Positions 47,950 through 57,467 of a stretch of 64,000 nucleotides of DNA are shown one piece after another. A program made the translations under genes and the position numbers. The notes below the pieces were generated by a model that saw nothing but the letters and a program-made list of their open reading frames with translations, had not been told where the DNA came from and did not search any database. The stretch covers positions 372,001 to 436,000 of the forward strand of contig CAVSFO010000005.1 in NCBI GenBank assembly GCA_963727245.1, read 5' to 3'. This stretch comes from JBKQVT01 sp963727245. Lineage in GTDB: Bacteria > Planctomycetota > Planctomycetia > Pirellulales > Thermoguttaceae. Position 1 is the stretch's first letter. Every line of letters starts with the position of its first letter.

Positions 47950-48315
47950 GTGGTCTGGGTTTTACTGGGCGTGGCGCTGTTGAACGTTGTCGCCAAGTTC
48001 GAGAAAATTTTCCAGGACTTCAAGACGGATCTGCCGGCCACGACGATCGCGTTGATCAATTTCTGCCATTGGCTCCGTTGCTACTGGTATTTGGCCGTTC
48101 TGCTGGTCCTGGTGTGGCCTTTCCTGAACTACGGCATCGTGTCTCTCTTGTCGCCGCTGCCCGGTGTCGTGCTCCCGAGGCGGCTTTGGCACGTGGCAAC
48201 GTGGCTCGTCATTCTCGCGGTTATCCTGTTTGCCCTGTTCGCCCCTCTTCCCCTCGAGGCGCTGATCAACCGTCTCTCGTCCGGCGCCGCGGGGCCAGGG
48301 GCTCCGCCCCAGTGA
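47950..48315 (+). CDS. Small three-segment membrane protein
   Basis: 121 residues from GTG 47950, directly after an in-frame stop. Hydrophobic segments VWVLLGVALLNVV, YWYLAVLLVLVWPFL and WLVILAVILFALFAPL surround FEKIFQDFKTDLPATTIALI, which resembles the P-x-FEKMF-x-DF-x-ELP pattern of GspF/PilC family proteins. It may be a truncated or stand-alone derivative of such a protein. The gene has no visible ribosome site, so the start is uncertain. Confidence 0.5.
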   Translation: MVWVLLGVALLNVVAKFEKIFQDFKTDLPATTIALINFCHWLRCYWYLAVLLVLVWPFLNYGIVSLLSPLPGVVLPRRLWHVATWLVILAVILFALFAPLPLEALINRLSSGAAGPGAPPQ

Positions 48316-48316
48316 C

Positions 48317-48467
48317 GGTAGGTCAGGCACCCCGTGCCTGACGCCCGTTAGGATGCAAAATGTCAGGCAGGGAAGCGATGCGGTCACAAATTGTGACCAC
48401 CTCCGGTCCGCGGCCCTTGATGCGGTCGCAAATTGTGACCGGACGCTTGAGGTCACAAACCGTGACC
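48317..48467. repeat. Palindromic repeats before rlmKL, including a GTCACA...TGTGAC triplet
   Basis: 48317-48342 is one arm of the GTCAGGCACCCCGTGCCTGAC family. Then 17-base palindromes lie at 48382-48398 (GGTCACAAATTGTGACC), 48424-48440 (GGTCGCAAATTGTGACC) and 48451-48467 (GGTCACAAACCGTGACC), 42 and 27 bases apart. Confidence 0.9.
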
Positions 48468-48562
48468 TCATGTTCGGGCAACCGATGTTCCCCCCACCCC
48501 ATGCCCACGGGGCACCCGCGCAGCGGGTCGCGTCCGGCGGGAAAGGCGTCGCGGCGCCCGCT

Positions 48563-50767
48563 TCAGGTCCCGCCAGCCGCTGCCGGCGGAACCGGCGGAC
48601 GTGGAGGCGGCTCCGCACTGACGATCCGCCAGCAGCGATGGATGCGGCGGTTGCGAAAGTCGGGCGGCACCGTCTGCCGGCTGATCTCGCGGATCGTCAC
48701 GCCCGCAAGCACTTCTTCCGCCAGCTTGAAACGGCGGAAATTCGTGGAGAAGTAAATCACTCCGCCCGGCGACATCCGCGCCAAAAGCAAACTCAGCAAC
48801 TCGGCATGATCGCGCTGGATGTCCCAAAACTCGTCCAGCCGCTTGCTGTTGGAAAAGGTCGGCGGATCGACCACCGCCAGGTCGAATTGCGGCCTGGGCG
48901 GGCAACTCCGCAGAAAACTCAGGGCGTCGTCGCGGACGAACTGGTGCTGCAGGCCGGCCAGATCGTTCAGCGCCATGTTCCGCCCGGCCCAATCCAGATG
49001 GGTCGCCGACAGATCGACCGTCACCGTCGAGGCCGCACCGCCGGCGGCCGCATAGACCGTGAACGAGCCCGTGTAAGCGAAGAGGTTGAGGAATCGCTTG
49101 CCGGCGGCCGCCTCGCGGACCATTCCCCGCGTGATGCGGTGGTCGAGGAACAGGCCCGTATCGATGTAATCGGACAGGTTGATCTCGAAGTGGAGCCCGC
49201 CCTCGGCGACGATCTTGGTGCGGCCCTCCTCGGCGACGCGCTGATACTGGGCCGGGCCGTGTTGGCGCTGGCGCCGCTTGAGAAAAACATTGGCCGGCGG
49301 AATCTCCAGCACCTCGCCGGCGGTCCGTTTCATCAAGTCGAGCCAATCGCCGTGCTCGGCGGGCGTGTGCTCGTGGGGCCGGTCGAACTCGGCGATGTGC
49401 AGGCAATCTTCGTAGCGATCGACCACCAGCGGCACCTCCGGGATGTCGCGCTCGTAGAGCCGGTAGCAGGTGATGCCGAAGTGGGAAGGCCAGCGGCGGA
49501 GGTGGCGGGCACGCTTGGCCAGGCGGCTGCGGAAGATTTCCGCTTGCTCCCGGGCCTTGGCCGACAGGCCGCCGAAAGCCGGCTTGGCCTCGGCGGCCGC
49601 CGCGTGCGGCTTGGGCCCGAAAAACTGGTAATACGTGCACTCGATCCGGCCGTTGTAAAGCTTTCTCCGCCGGTCGGCCTCCTGGCCCAGCAGGGCCTCG
49701 AAATCGGGGTGCGCGGTGAGCACGTAAAACGACCAGGTCTTCAGGCGGCGGAATATCTCCGGCATGTCGCGATAGAGGCCCTGGACGTCGCCCGGCCGGC
49801 CCAGCCGCTCGCCGTAGGGCGGATTGCAGATGACGCAGCCGTGGGGACGCGGGCTGTGCAAGTCGGCGAAGGCGCGGCGCTGAAAGTGAATCTGCTCGGC
49901 CACGCCGGCCTGCTGGGCATGATGGCGGGCCAACTGCAAGGCCGCGTCGTCCAGATCGGCGCCCACGATGCGCAGGGGCAGATCGGGCAGCATCGCTTGC
50001 CGCGCTTCCTGCCGGGCCGCCTCCCACAAGGCCGCCGGCACGGCCAGCCAGGCCTCGGCCGCGAAGCTCCGCGACAGGCCCGGCGCCATGTTGCGGCCGA
50101 TCAGCGCCGCCTCGATCGGGATCGTGCCCGTGCCGCAGAACGGATCGACCAGCGGCCGGTCCGGCTTCCAGAAGCTCAACAGCACCAAGGCGGCGGCCAG
50201 GGTTTCCTTGAGCGGCGCCTTGCCGACCAGGCGGCGGTAGCCGCGTTTGTGCAGTCCCGGGCCGCTGGTGTCGATGGTCAGGGTGGCCTGGTTTTCCAGC
50301 AGCGCGACTTCCACGGAAAACTTGGGCCCCGTCTCGGCAAACCACTCCACGCCGTAGGCCGCCTTGAGGCTCTCGACGATGGCCTTCTTGACGATCTTCT
50401 GACACGCCGGCACGCTGGAGAGTTGCGACTTGATCGAGCGGCCGCTGACCGGGAAGGTGGCGTCGGCCGGCAGCCATTGGGCCCAAGGCAGTGCCCGGGT
50501 GCGGTCGAAGAGTTGGCCGAAATCGACGGCCTCGAAGCTATCCAGCCGGAGCAGCACGCGGTCGGCGGTCCGCAGCCACAAGTTCGCCCGGCAGATGTCG
50601 GCCGGCTGGCCGCGAAAGAGGATCCGCCCCGATTGCAGAATCTTGGGCTCGTAGCCGAGGTCTTGCAGCTCGTGGGCGACGACCGCCTCGAGGCCGAAGG
50701 TCGAGGTGGCAATCAGGTCCAGCGGACCGCTCCGCCGATCGCCTGGGGGGGCGGGAATCGTGGACAT
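48563..50767 (-). CDS. rlmKL: Bifunctional 23S rRNA methyltransferase RlmKL
   Basis: 734 residues from ATG 50767, intact. An N-terminal THUMP region (to about 160) precedes the RlmL domain with CNPPYGERLG (N2-G2445) and the C-terminal RlmK domain with DPPTFSNSKRLDEFWD and FLNLFAYTGSFTVYA (N7-G2069). The length equals the gammaproteobacterial RlmKL fusion. Ends with a Pro-rich tail. Assignment is by motifs only. Confidence 0.95.
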   Translation of the reverse strand: MSTIPAPPGDRRSGPLDLIATSTFGLEAVVAHELQDLGYEPKILQSGRILFRGQPADICRANLWLRTADRVLLRLDSFEAVDFGQLFDRTRALPWAQWLPADATFPVSGRSIKSQLSSVPACQKIVKKAIVESLKAAYGVEWFAETGPKFSVEVALLENQATLTIDTSGPGLHKRGYRRLVGKAPLKETLAAALVLLSFWKPDRPLVDPFCGTGTIPIEAALIGRNMAPGLSRSFAAEAWLAVPAALWEAARQEARQAMLPDLPLRIVGADLDDAALQLARHHAQQAGVAEQIHFQRRAFADLHSPRPHGCVICNPPYGERLGRPGDVQGLYRDMPEIFRRLKTWSFYVLTAHPDFEALLGQEADRRRKLYNGRIECTYYQFFGPKPHAAAAEAKPAFGGLSAKAREQAEIFRSRLAKRARHLRRWPSHFGITCYRLYERDIPEVPLVVDRYEDCLHIAEFDRPHEHTPAEHGDWLDLMKRTAGEVLEIPPANVFLKRRQRQHGPAQYQRVAEEGRTKIVAEGGLHFEINLSDYIDTGLFLDHRITRGMVREAAAGKRFLNLFAYTGSFTVYAAAGGAASTVTVDLSATHLDWAGRNMALNDLAGLQHQFVRDDALSFLRSCPPRPQFDLAVVDPPTFSNSKRLDEFWDIQRDHAELLSLLLARMSPGGVIYFSTNFRRFKLAEEVLAGVTIREISRQTVPPDFRNRRIHRCWRIVSAEPPPRPPVPPAAAGGT

Positions 50768-50870
50768 GACGGCGGCCTGGGAGGGTTTTGGACCGGGACC
50801 GGCGCGACACCGGCCGCGGAGGGGACTCCCATTCAGCTTATGCCGTCCGAGTGCCGCTGTCCATGGCGAG

Positions 50871-51044
50871 GGGGGACTGGTCCATTTTTCGGCCAAGCGG
50901 CGTCGCGTTGGCTAACCAGTCGTGGGCCGAAAACATGGACCGCGTACCCACTGGGCAGCGCAAGGGGGACAGTCCCATTTTCGCGGCGAAAGAGTCGGCT
51001 TCCAGAGCGGCGCCCATCGCGCCGCGAAAATCGGGACAGTCCCC
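50871..51044. repeat. Composite of two inverted repeats
   Basis: First element: GGGGGGACTGGTCCATTTTT at 50871 onward with its complement near 50926-50942 (GGGCCGAAAACATGGACC). Second: GGGGGACAGTCCCATTTTCG at 50964 onward with its complement ending 51044. The same order of elements is found at 26905-27021. Confidence 0.85.
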
Positions 51045-51057
51045 ATGAACGGCCGGA

Positions 51058-51279
51058 TCAGCCGCCGGCCGGCGCCGCGTAGGCCTCAGGCCCCGGCCCC
51101 GGGACCATCTGCGTGCCGGGCGTCAGGGTGGGGCCGGTCTGGCATGGGCAGGACGACCCGCAGGCGCAGGGCGGCTGTCCGCAGGGGGCCGCCGCGCCCC
51201 GCTTGCACCAGTCACAGCAACCGCAGCCCGCACTGGCTGTCAACATCAGTGCAGCCGTCAAGATAAACAGTTTCCTCAT
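51058..51279 (-). CDS. Small Cys-rich secreted protein, possible lipoprotein
   Basis: 73 residues from ATG 51279 (GGAGA upstream). MRKLFILTAALMLTASAGC is a signal peptide with a poor lipobox (S-A-G-C, no Leu at -3). The mature part is Cys/Gly/Pro-rich (CGCCDWCKRG, CACGSSCPC), with a Pro/Gly tail ending AAPAGG. Function unknown. Confidence 0.6.
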   Translation of the reverse strand: MRKLFILTAALMLTASAGCGCCDWCKRGAAAPCGQPPCACGSSCPCQTGPTLTPGTQMVPGPGPEAYAAPAGG

Positions 51280-51431
51280 AACTCGTATCTCCCATCGAAG
51301 CATAATGATCCAGCGAAAGGTATTGCCAAGGGAACTCTACACCACGGTTGATGATGTGCAAACGCCACGGTTGCTTTTTTGCCCGCCACAGGCGAGACTC
51401 TTGTCAGGGCCGATCTCGATGTGAGAGAAGC

Positions 51432-51533
51432 GTAGGTTGGGTCGACGGGCACCGACGCGAAGCGTTGGTCGGCGGGCCCCACCAAGCACGGTTTATTTCC
51501 TGGTGGGGCTCGCTGCACTCGACCCACCCTACA
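51432..51533. repeat. Inverted repeat, GTAGGGTGGGTCGAG family
   Basis: Second copy of the element at 28780-28877, with diverged left arm (GTAGGTTGGGTCGACGGGC) and intact right arm ending CTCGACCCACCCTACA. Sits in the spacer upstream of the exported protein at 51639. Confidence 0.85.
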
Positions 51534-51638
51534 AATGCTACGAATCTGACACACCAGCAAGAAAATTTGGCACGCTCTCGAAGCGGATGCTACATTTGCG
51601 GGGACATTGCCAGTTGCGCCAGCGCGATACCGCGGAGA

Positions 51639-52663
51639 ATGAATATGCCAAGTCAATGCTCGGGATTCCACCGTGTGCCGTTGCTTCGCGGAAACCGCGT
51701 CCGGCGGGCCGTGGGGGCACTGCTGGCGATGCTCCTTTTCTCCGCCGCGCCTCTGGCGGCGGCCGATCCGTGCGGCCAGGTCTGGCTGCTGAGCACCCGC
51801 GAGGCGCCGGTCTGCGGCGATCTGGAGGCGGGCCGAGCCCTGATTCAGTATTGGCGGCTGGGCGCGGACGCCGCCTGGCAGGCCGCCGACGCCGCTGCCT
51901 TTCACCAGGGCGATAGTGCGGCGCTGCCGACCACGATTTTCCTCCACGGCAATCGCATCGACCCCGACGCGGCCGTCGAGGAGGGCCTGGTGCCTGTACC
52001 AGCACATGCAAGAGCAGGCCGCCGGCCGGCCGTTCCGCCTGCTGATCTGGTCGTGGCCCAGCGAGCGCACGGTGCGGGGCATCCGCGCCGACGTGCTGGA
52101 GAAGGCCGATTTCAGCGACGCGCAGAGCTACTATCTGGCCCGCTTTCTCGCCGAACGTCCGGCCCGACGTGCCGGTCAGCCTGATCGGCTACAGCCTCGG
52201 CGCCCGCGCGGCGACCGGCGCGTTGGATCTGCTCTGCGGCGGCTCGATCGCGGATCGCTGCCTGCCGGCGGAGGTCCTGGCCCGGACGGCCCCACGACAC
52301 GGCCGGCCGTACCGCGTCGTGCTGGTGGCTGCGGCCAACGACGCCGATTGGCTGTTGCCCGGCCATCGCGACGGCCAGGCGCTCGCGCTGGTCGAGCGCA
52401 TGTTGGTGACGACCAACGCCTGCGACCGCGTGCTGCGGCGGTATCCGCGGCTTTACGGTCGCGGCGGCCCGGAAGCCATGGGCGCGGCGGGCGCCTATTG
52501 CGATCCGCAGCCGGGTTCCTGCGACAAGATCGAGGAGATCGACGTGGCCTGTTCGGTGGGCCGCCCTGCACGACTGGTATCGCTACGCGGAGGCGCCGGA
52601 GTTGGTCGAGCGTTTGGGCTGGTACACGTTTCTCGAACGCGCCGCCGGCCGGTCCTCAACTGA
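51639..52663 (+). CDS. Exported protein with alpha/beta-hydrolase features, several frame breaks
   Basis: About 340 residues, signal segment VGALLAMLLFSAAPLAAA, then TTIFLHGNRIDPD (HG of an oxyanion loop), RLLIWSWPSERTVRGIR, SLIGYSLGARAATGAL (nucleophile elbow GYSLG) and VLVAAANDADWLL. Four breaks, near 51990, 52165, 52565 and 52650, look like three extra bases and one further change. Restored, the end reads LERLGWYTFLERAA. Only the GYSLG elbow supports hydrolase; the His-Asp partners are not fixed. Confidence 0.6.
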
Positions 52664-53545
52664 CCACGATCGAGCCGCGCAAACGGCCCTGACACTGCCG
52701 GATGGCGGTGGCCGCCGCAGCGACTGCCCGCCGCGTGGTCGAGCCCAGCCGCACCACCAGGTAGGTGGCGTCGCACGAGGCCGCCAGGGGCGCCGTCTCG
52801 GCATACAGCAGCGAGGCCGCATCGACCAGCACCAGGCGGTAATGGTTGCGGAGTTCGGCCAGCAGCCGTCCCAGCGCGGACCCGTCGGGCGTCGCGACTG
52901 CTGGCGGCAAAGGTTCCGCCGGGCAAGACGCTCAGCCCGCGCATGACCGTCGGCTGGACGGCGTCGTTCCACGAGGCTGTGCCGGCGAGGACGTCCGCCA
53001 GGCCGGTGGTCGATTGCACCCCCAGGCGGGCCGCCAGCTCCGGCGCGCGAAGGTTGCCGTCGATGGCCAGGACCCGGCCGGAAACGCGCGTCGGCCAGGG
53101 CCGCGGCCAGCCGGGCCACGGTGGCGGTCTTTTCCTCGCCGGGGCCGGCACTGGTGAACAGCAACGTCGCATCGGCCGGCGATAACTGCGCCATGACTGC
53201 GCCGGCCATTGCGCCATAGGGATCGGTCGTCGCCGCGGTCTCGGCCGGCGGCGCCGCGTCCGAAGGTGGAGGGGCCGGCCTGCTGGCGGCATCCGGCACG
53301 GGCCAGTCGGCAGCGTCGGCCGGCAACGGCAGAGGCAAAACGGGCGTCTCCGCAGCCAGCGCGGTTTCCACCTGCTGCCACATCTGCTGCGACAAATCCA
53401 TCGCGTCGCCCATCGCCGGCGTAGACTCGGAGTGGTCTCCCCCGGGCGTGAAATCGGCCTGGCCCGGCCACTGGGCCGGCGATGGGCACGGTAAGGGCTG
53501 CGTTCGCGATTCGATCTGTCGTAACGCTTCGAGCATGCGGCTCAT
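52656..53545 (-). CDS. CpsD/CapB-type ATPase (BY-kinase-like), two frame breaks
   Basis: About 298 residues. MSRMLEALRQIESR, then a linker, then a BY-kinase-like ATPase: P-loop TSAGPGEEKTAT, where the usual PGEGKS reads PGEEKT; Walker A-prime VLAIDGNLRAPELAARLG; Walker B LVLVDAASLLY. Breaks near 53087 and 52905 both fit a lost GC pair. There is no Tyr-rich tail: the protein ends GRLRGSIVVS. It overlaps the exported protein by 8 bases. The gene is the third of a chain-length/export operon. Confidence 0.8.
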
Positions 53546-53552
53546 AGCTTGA

Positions 53553-55044
53553 CTATCCTTGGCGGAGCTTGACAAACAATCGGCCGAATTCATGCCGGTG
53601 GACCGCCGCGATCGCGGGCACCGGTTCGCTGGCGGCGCCTTCGTCGACGGGTTGGTCGATTTCCTCGGATTCGATGCCGGCTTCCTGGTCCTCGGCCGTG
53701 TCGGCGCCGGCCGGCTGATCGGGCACGGCGAAGGAGGCGGCCAGCGACTCCGCAGCGGGCTCCGCAGCCTCTTGTGGCCAGGAGTCGGCCGGCGAGGGGG
53801 CGGCCTGTGCAAGCTGCCGGCACGCCGCAACGTCGGCGTCCGGTTCCGCCGCGGTCGCTGCCGGGGGCGACGCATAACGGTCCTTGATTACTTCCTCTTG
53901 CTCAAACGGCTCTTGGAACGGATGCGTCGCCTCGTCGAAGACCAGCTCGACCTCGGGCCCAATCGAACCGGCCGGGCAGAACTCCTGCTCCACGCCGGCC
54001 AGCATGTCCTGGATCTGGCGGAGCCGGTCGGCCGGTTCCAGGTCGCCCACCTCCGCGTCGTCGCCGTCTTCGCTTTCCGGCATGATGTGGAGCGCAGCGG
54101 CCTCGGGCGATGCTTCCGGCTCGGCGGCCGGCTGGTCGGGGTCGGCGGCCTGGGCCGCTTCGGCGCGGCTCGTCGTCCAGGCCGCCGAATTCGATGACAT
54201 TGTGGCTGGGCTGCGCCGGTTCGTTCCAGCGCGTGGGCAATTGCTGCAAATCGGCCCAAGCCTCTTCAATCCGCGCGGCGTCCAACTGCCGCTGTCCGGC
54301 GGCATAGGCCAGCAGCAGGGCATGATCGCACACCTGGTTGATCAATCGCGGCACGCCGTCGGTGGCCTTGTAAACGCCCTGGCAGGCTTCGGCGGGGAAG
54401 ATTTGCGGGCCCTCTCCGCCGGCGGCCGAAATCTGCGCATAGATGTAGTCCTGCGTCTCCGCGCGGTTGAAGGCTTCGAGATAGCCGCGGGCGACTACCC
54501 GCTGAGTGAACGATTCCAGCTTCGGACTGGCCAGATGCTCCTCCAGCGTCCGGCTGCCGGCCACGACCAACCGCACTCGCGGTTGGCCCGCCCGGGCCAG
54601 GTTGGTCAGGGCGCGAATCTCGTCCAACAGGCGCAGCGGCAGGGCGTGGGCCTCGTCGACCAGCAGCACCATGCCCTGCGGGCATTTGTCGCCGAGCGTC
54701 AGGTGCTCGGCCAGCGACAGCCGTAACTCGCCCTCGTCCATGCCGCGATAGGGCTGTCCCAGTTCGTAGAGGATGGTCTGGAGCAAACCGCGGCGGGTGG
54801 TCATCCGCCCGCTGCTGAGCAAGGCCACCTGAAACGTGCCTTTGAACTGCTCGGCCAAGAGCTGGCAGAGGAGGGTCTTGCCGGTGCCCGCGGGCCCGAC
54901 CAGCAACCCCGCCCCTTCAGCCCGCTCGATGCACCGCGTCAAAGTCGCCCGGGCGGCTTCGATGCCGGCGGCCGGAAAGTATTGATCCGCTCTGGGCACG
55001 CAGCCGAAGGGCCGCCGGTTCAAATTGAAGCAGGTTTCGTACAT
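53553..55044 (-). CDS. ExeA/GspA-like AAA ATPase of the polysaccharide operon, one frameshift
   Basis: About 497 residues. MYETCFNLNRRPFGCVPRAD is the ExeA-type start, followed by GPAGTGKTLLCQLLAEQF (Walker A), VLLVDEAHALPLRLLDEIR (Walker B) and VPRLINQVCDHALLLAYAAG. The C-terminal half is acidic and disordered (EDGDDAEVGDLEPADRL). A break near 54176, CCGCGCCGAAGC, is consistent with a lost GC pair. Proteins of this layout accompany Wzz-like and CpsD-like proteins in exosortase-associated polysaccharide systems. Confidence 0.88.
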
Positions 55045-55049
55045 GGCCG

Positions 55050-56414
55050 TCACCTTCCACCCCACAGCAGGATCGCCGCGCAACAGGCGATTGCCAGCAG
55101 GCCGGCGGCGATCCAGAGTCTCCGCAGCGCGTTGGAACGCAGCGACCGGCCCGGCTTGGCGGGACTGGTTGCCGGGACGACGCCGACCACCGGGACGGTG
55201 AGGATGGCACTGACCTGGGCCAACGAGTTGACCGTCGGCTCGATGGCCGCACCGGTGGCGATCATGCCGATGCCGACCGTGGTGGTCAGACCGGCGGCCA
55301 GGGCCGCCAGGGCCAGCCGTAGCCGCTGCCGGAGCGGCAACGGCAACGGCAGCGACGCGGGCGCCGCTTGCACAACGGCCAATTGCAGCTCGATGCGCGG
55401 CTCCCGCTGCCGGCTCTTCCAAGCATCGCGCTCCGCAACGGCAGCCTGCTGGCTGGCTCGGCGGGCCGCCGCTGCCGACTCCCGCAGTTTGTTCAACGAC
55501 GCGACCGAATCCGGCTGCGCCGCCACGGGCGCCGCCATCTGCCGATCGCCGGCCGGGGTCAGGGGCGGGGCCGATACAACGCCAGGCTGCCGGCCGGGAA
55601 TCCACCGCGGGGTCTCCGCCAGCCGCCCCTGCAGCTCCGCAAGGCGAAGCTCCGTCTGCCGCACTTCAGGATGAAGGGGCGTGCGATCCACCAGCAACTT
55701 CGCCCGCCGCTGCTGCAAATCACCAACCTGCCGGCTCAGCGCGACCCAATCGGGGTTGTCGACCAAGGATGGAGTGGCCGCCGGGACTGGCGAGGGGTTC
55801 TGCCGCGATCGCTTCCATTGCTCGTCCAGAGCGGCATCCAGCCGCGCACTGGCCTGACGCAGTTGGTCGTCCGCGGCGGCGGCGGCCGCATGGGCCTCCT
55901 GATAGACCTTCTCCGCCCGCGCGTGCCACTGCTGGCGATACCGCTGGGCAAAGGCGTTGGCCAGGTCGTTGACCCAGCCGGCGGCGGTGCGGGGATCCTC
56001 GTCCGCATAGCTCATGGCAATGCGCGTGGCGTCGGGGGCGTCGTCGGCGGCCACCTCGACAGCGAGCTTCTCCCGCAGCCGCGCCGCCGTTGCCGCCTGC
56101 CACATCCTTTCGCTGAAGTTCTCTGGCGAGAGGACTTGTCGGCGGATGCTATCGGGATCCAGGCTGACGGCCGGCGCGGCATCGCGGAGGTGGACCACCG
56201 CGGTCGACGTCCGCTCTTGATGCCTGGACAGCATCGGCTTGCCATTGACTCCCCACCAATAGGCGGCGAGGGTGCTGATGGCAAATACGACGATGTACAC
56301 AGATTTGGGCATCCTGGAAGGAGAGGCCGGCTGGACTGTGTATATCGGAGTCGGGCTGTTGCTGGACATCGTTGGGCCTTGCACGGTGGTCCCCCGCTGC
56401 GCATAAAATCCCAT
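55050..56414 (-). CDS. Wzz-like chain-length determinant protein
   Basis: 454 residues (or 439 from ATG 56369, MSSNSPTPIYTVQP), intact. Membrane segment SVYIVVFAISTLAAYWWG, then a long helical, Gln/Arg/Ala-rich periplasmic domain (AAAAADDQLRQASARLDAALDEQWKRS), a second segment LALAALAAGLTTTVGIGMIA and a third at the C-terminus (LWIAAGLLAIACCAAILLWG). This is a polysaccharide co-polymerase layout. It starts the operon whose next genes are the ExeA-like and CpsD-like proteins. Confidence 0.78.
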   Translation of the reverse strand: MGFYAQRGTTVQGPTMSSNSPTPIYTVQPASPSRMPKSVYIVVFAISTLAAYWWGVNGKPMLSRHQERTSTAVVHLRDAAPAVSLDPDSIRRQVLSPENFSERMWQAATAARLREKLAVEVAADDAPDATRIAMSYADEDPRTAAGWVNDLANAFAQRYRQQWHARAEKVYQEAHAAAAAADDQLRQASARLDAALDEQWKRSRQNPSPVPAATPSLVDNPDWVALSRQVGDLQQRRAKLLVDRTPLHPEVRQTELRLAELQGRLAETPRWIPGRQPGVVSAPPLTPAGDRQMAAPVAAQPDSVASLNKLRESAAAARRASQQAAVAERDAWKSRQREPRIELQLAVVQAAPASLPLPLPLRQRLRLALAALAAGLTTTVGIGMIATGAAIEPTVNSLAQVSAILTVPVVGVVPATSPAKPGRSLRSNALRRLWIAAGLLAIACCAAILLWGGR

Positions 56415-56493
56415 ACTTTCGTCATCGACGGATCACCGCCTGAAGCTTGAGAACATGGAGTTGCCAGCGGGACGGGGATGGAGGAAGATAGAG

Positions 56494-56603
56494 AGGACTT
56501 AGAACTTAGGGCTTAGAACTTAGTGCTTGGAGCTTAGGGGCTGAGGGAGCCCGAACGGCTTTCCCCCAGCACTTCCTAAGTTCTAAGCCCTAAGTTCTAA
56601 GCT
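56494..56603. repeat. Two facing heptamer arrays before trpF
   Basis: 56494-56542: AGGACTT, AGAACTT, AGGGCTT, AGAACTT, AGTGCTT, GGAGCTT, AGGGGCT. 56576-56603: CTAAGTT, CTAAGCC, CTAAGTT, CTAAGCT. The arrays are near-complements and can form one long hairpin just before the trpF start. Confidence 0.95.
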
Positions 56604-56611
56604 CTTCCACC

Positions 56612-57278
56612 ATGTTCCAAATCAAAATCTGCGGCATCACTGGAATTGAGGACGCCCAGGCGGCGGCCGCGGCGGGCGCCGATGCCGTGGGCTTGAACTT
56701 CTACGCCCAAAGCCCGCGACACGTCACGCTGGACCAGGCCCGGGCGATTGTGGCCGCGCTGCCGGCGGGGATGGTCAAGGTGGGCGTGTTCGTCGATACG
56801 CCAGCCGAGGCGATATGTCAGACATTTGATGAACTTGGATTGGACTTCATCCAATTGCATGGCGACCAGCCGCCCGAGTTTCTGCCGCATTTGGGGGATC
56901 GGCCGGTGATGAAGGCGTTCCGTGTCGGGCCGACGGGACTGGAACCGGTCTTCCGCTACCTCCGTACTTGTGAGTCAACCACGCATGCACCACAACTTGT
57001 ACTTCTTGATGCGTATGCAGAAAACAGATTTGGTGGTACTGGATCGGTTATCGACAGCACGCTGGTCTACGACCACATGAAGAAGCTGAAGCGATCGCAA
57101 GTAGTTCTCGCTGGTGGGCTTAATCCCAGCAAATATTGCGTATGCCATCCGCACCGTGCAACCGGCGGCGGTTGATGCTGCCAGCGGGGTGGAAAAGTCC
57201 CCTGGAAAGAAGGATGCGGCCTTGGTGGCCGCCTTCGTGCAAGCAGCCCGCGCAGCCTTCGCCGAGCTGGCTTCGTAG
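56612..57278 (+). CDS. trpF: Phosphoribosylanthranilate isomerase, one frameshift
   Basis: About 222 residues, tryptophan pathway. FQIKICGITGIEDAQAAAAAGADAVG is the canonical start (catalytic Cys in KICGI); DFIQLHGDQPPEF, LLDAYAENRFGGTG, and after a frame change VVLAGGLNPSNIAYAI, DAASGVEKSPGKKDA. The break near 57133 fits one extra A in CAGCAAATATT. The stop TAG is formed by the first bases of the inverted repeat at 57275. Confidence 0.94.
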
Positions 57279-57365
57279 GGTGGGTCGAGCAGCGAGCCCC
57301 ACCAGGGATCAGTTCGGGGCCGGTGACCAGGCTTGGTGGGGCTCGCTGCGCTCGACCCACCCTAC
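57275..57365. repeat. Inverted repeat, GTAGGGTGGGTCGAG family, at the trpF stop
   Basis: Third copy (arms GTAGGGTGGGTCGAGCAGC and CGCTCGACCCACCCTAC). Its first bases supply the trpF stop codon. Confidence 0.9.
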
Positions 57366-57467
57366 CGCCTTCTCCACCGTCTTGCCAACTCCGCCCTCGG
57401 CAACGTATGATGAGCGACGGACTGTTCTAAACGCCAGAAGCCAGGTTCACCGCGAGGAGTGCGTGCC

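Noticed and set aside
57365..57467. SAH riboswitch before ahcY
   Set aside because: A GAGGAGTGCGTGCC stretch looks like the start of that motif but lies directly on the ATG as ribosome site, and no pairing partner was found.
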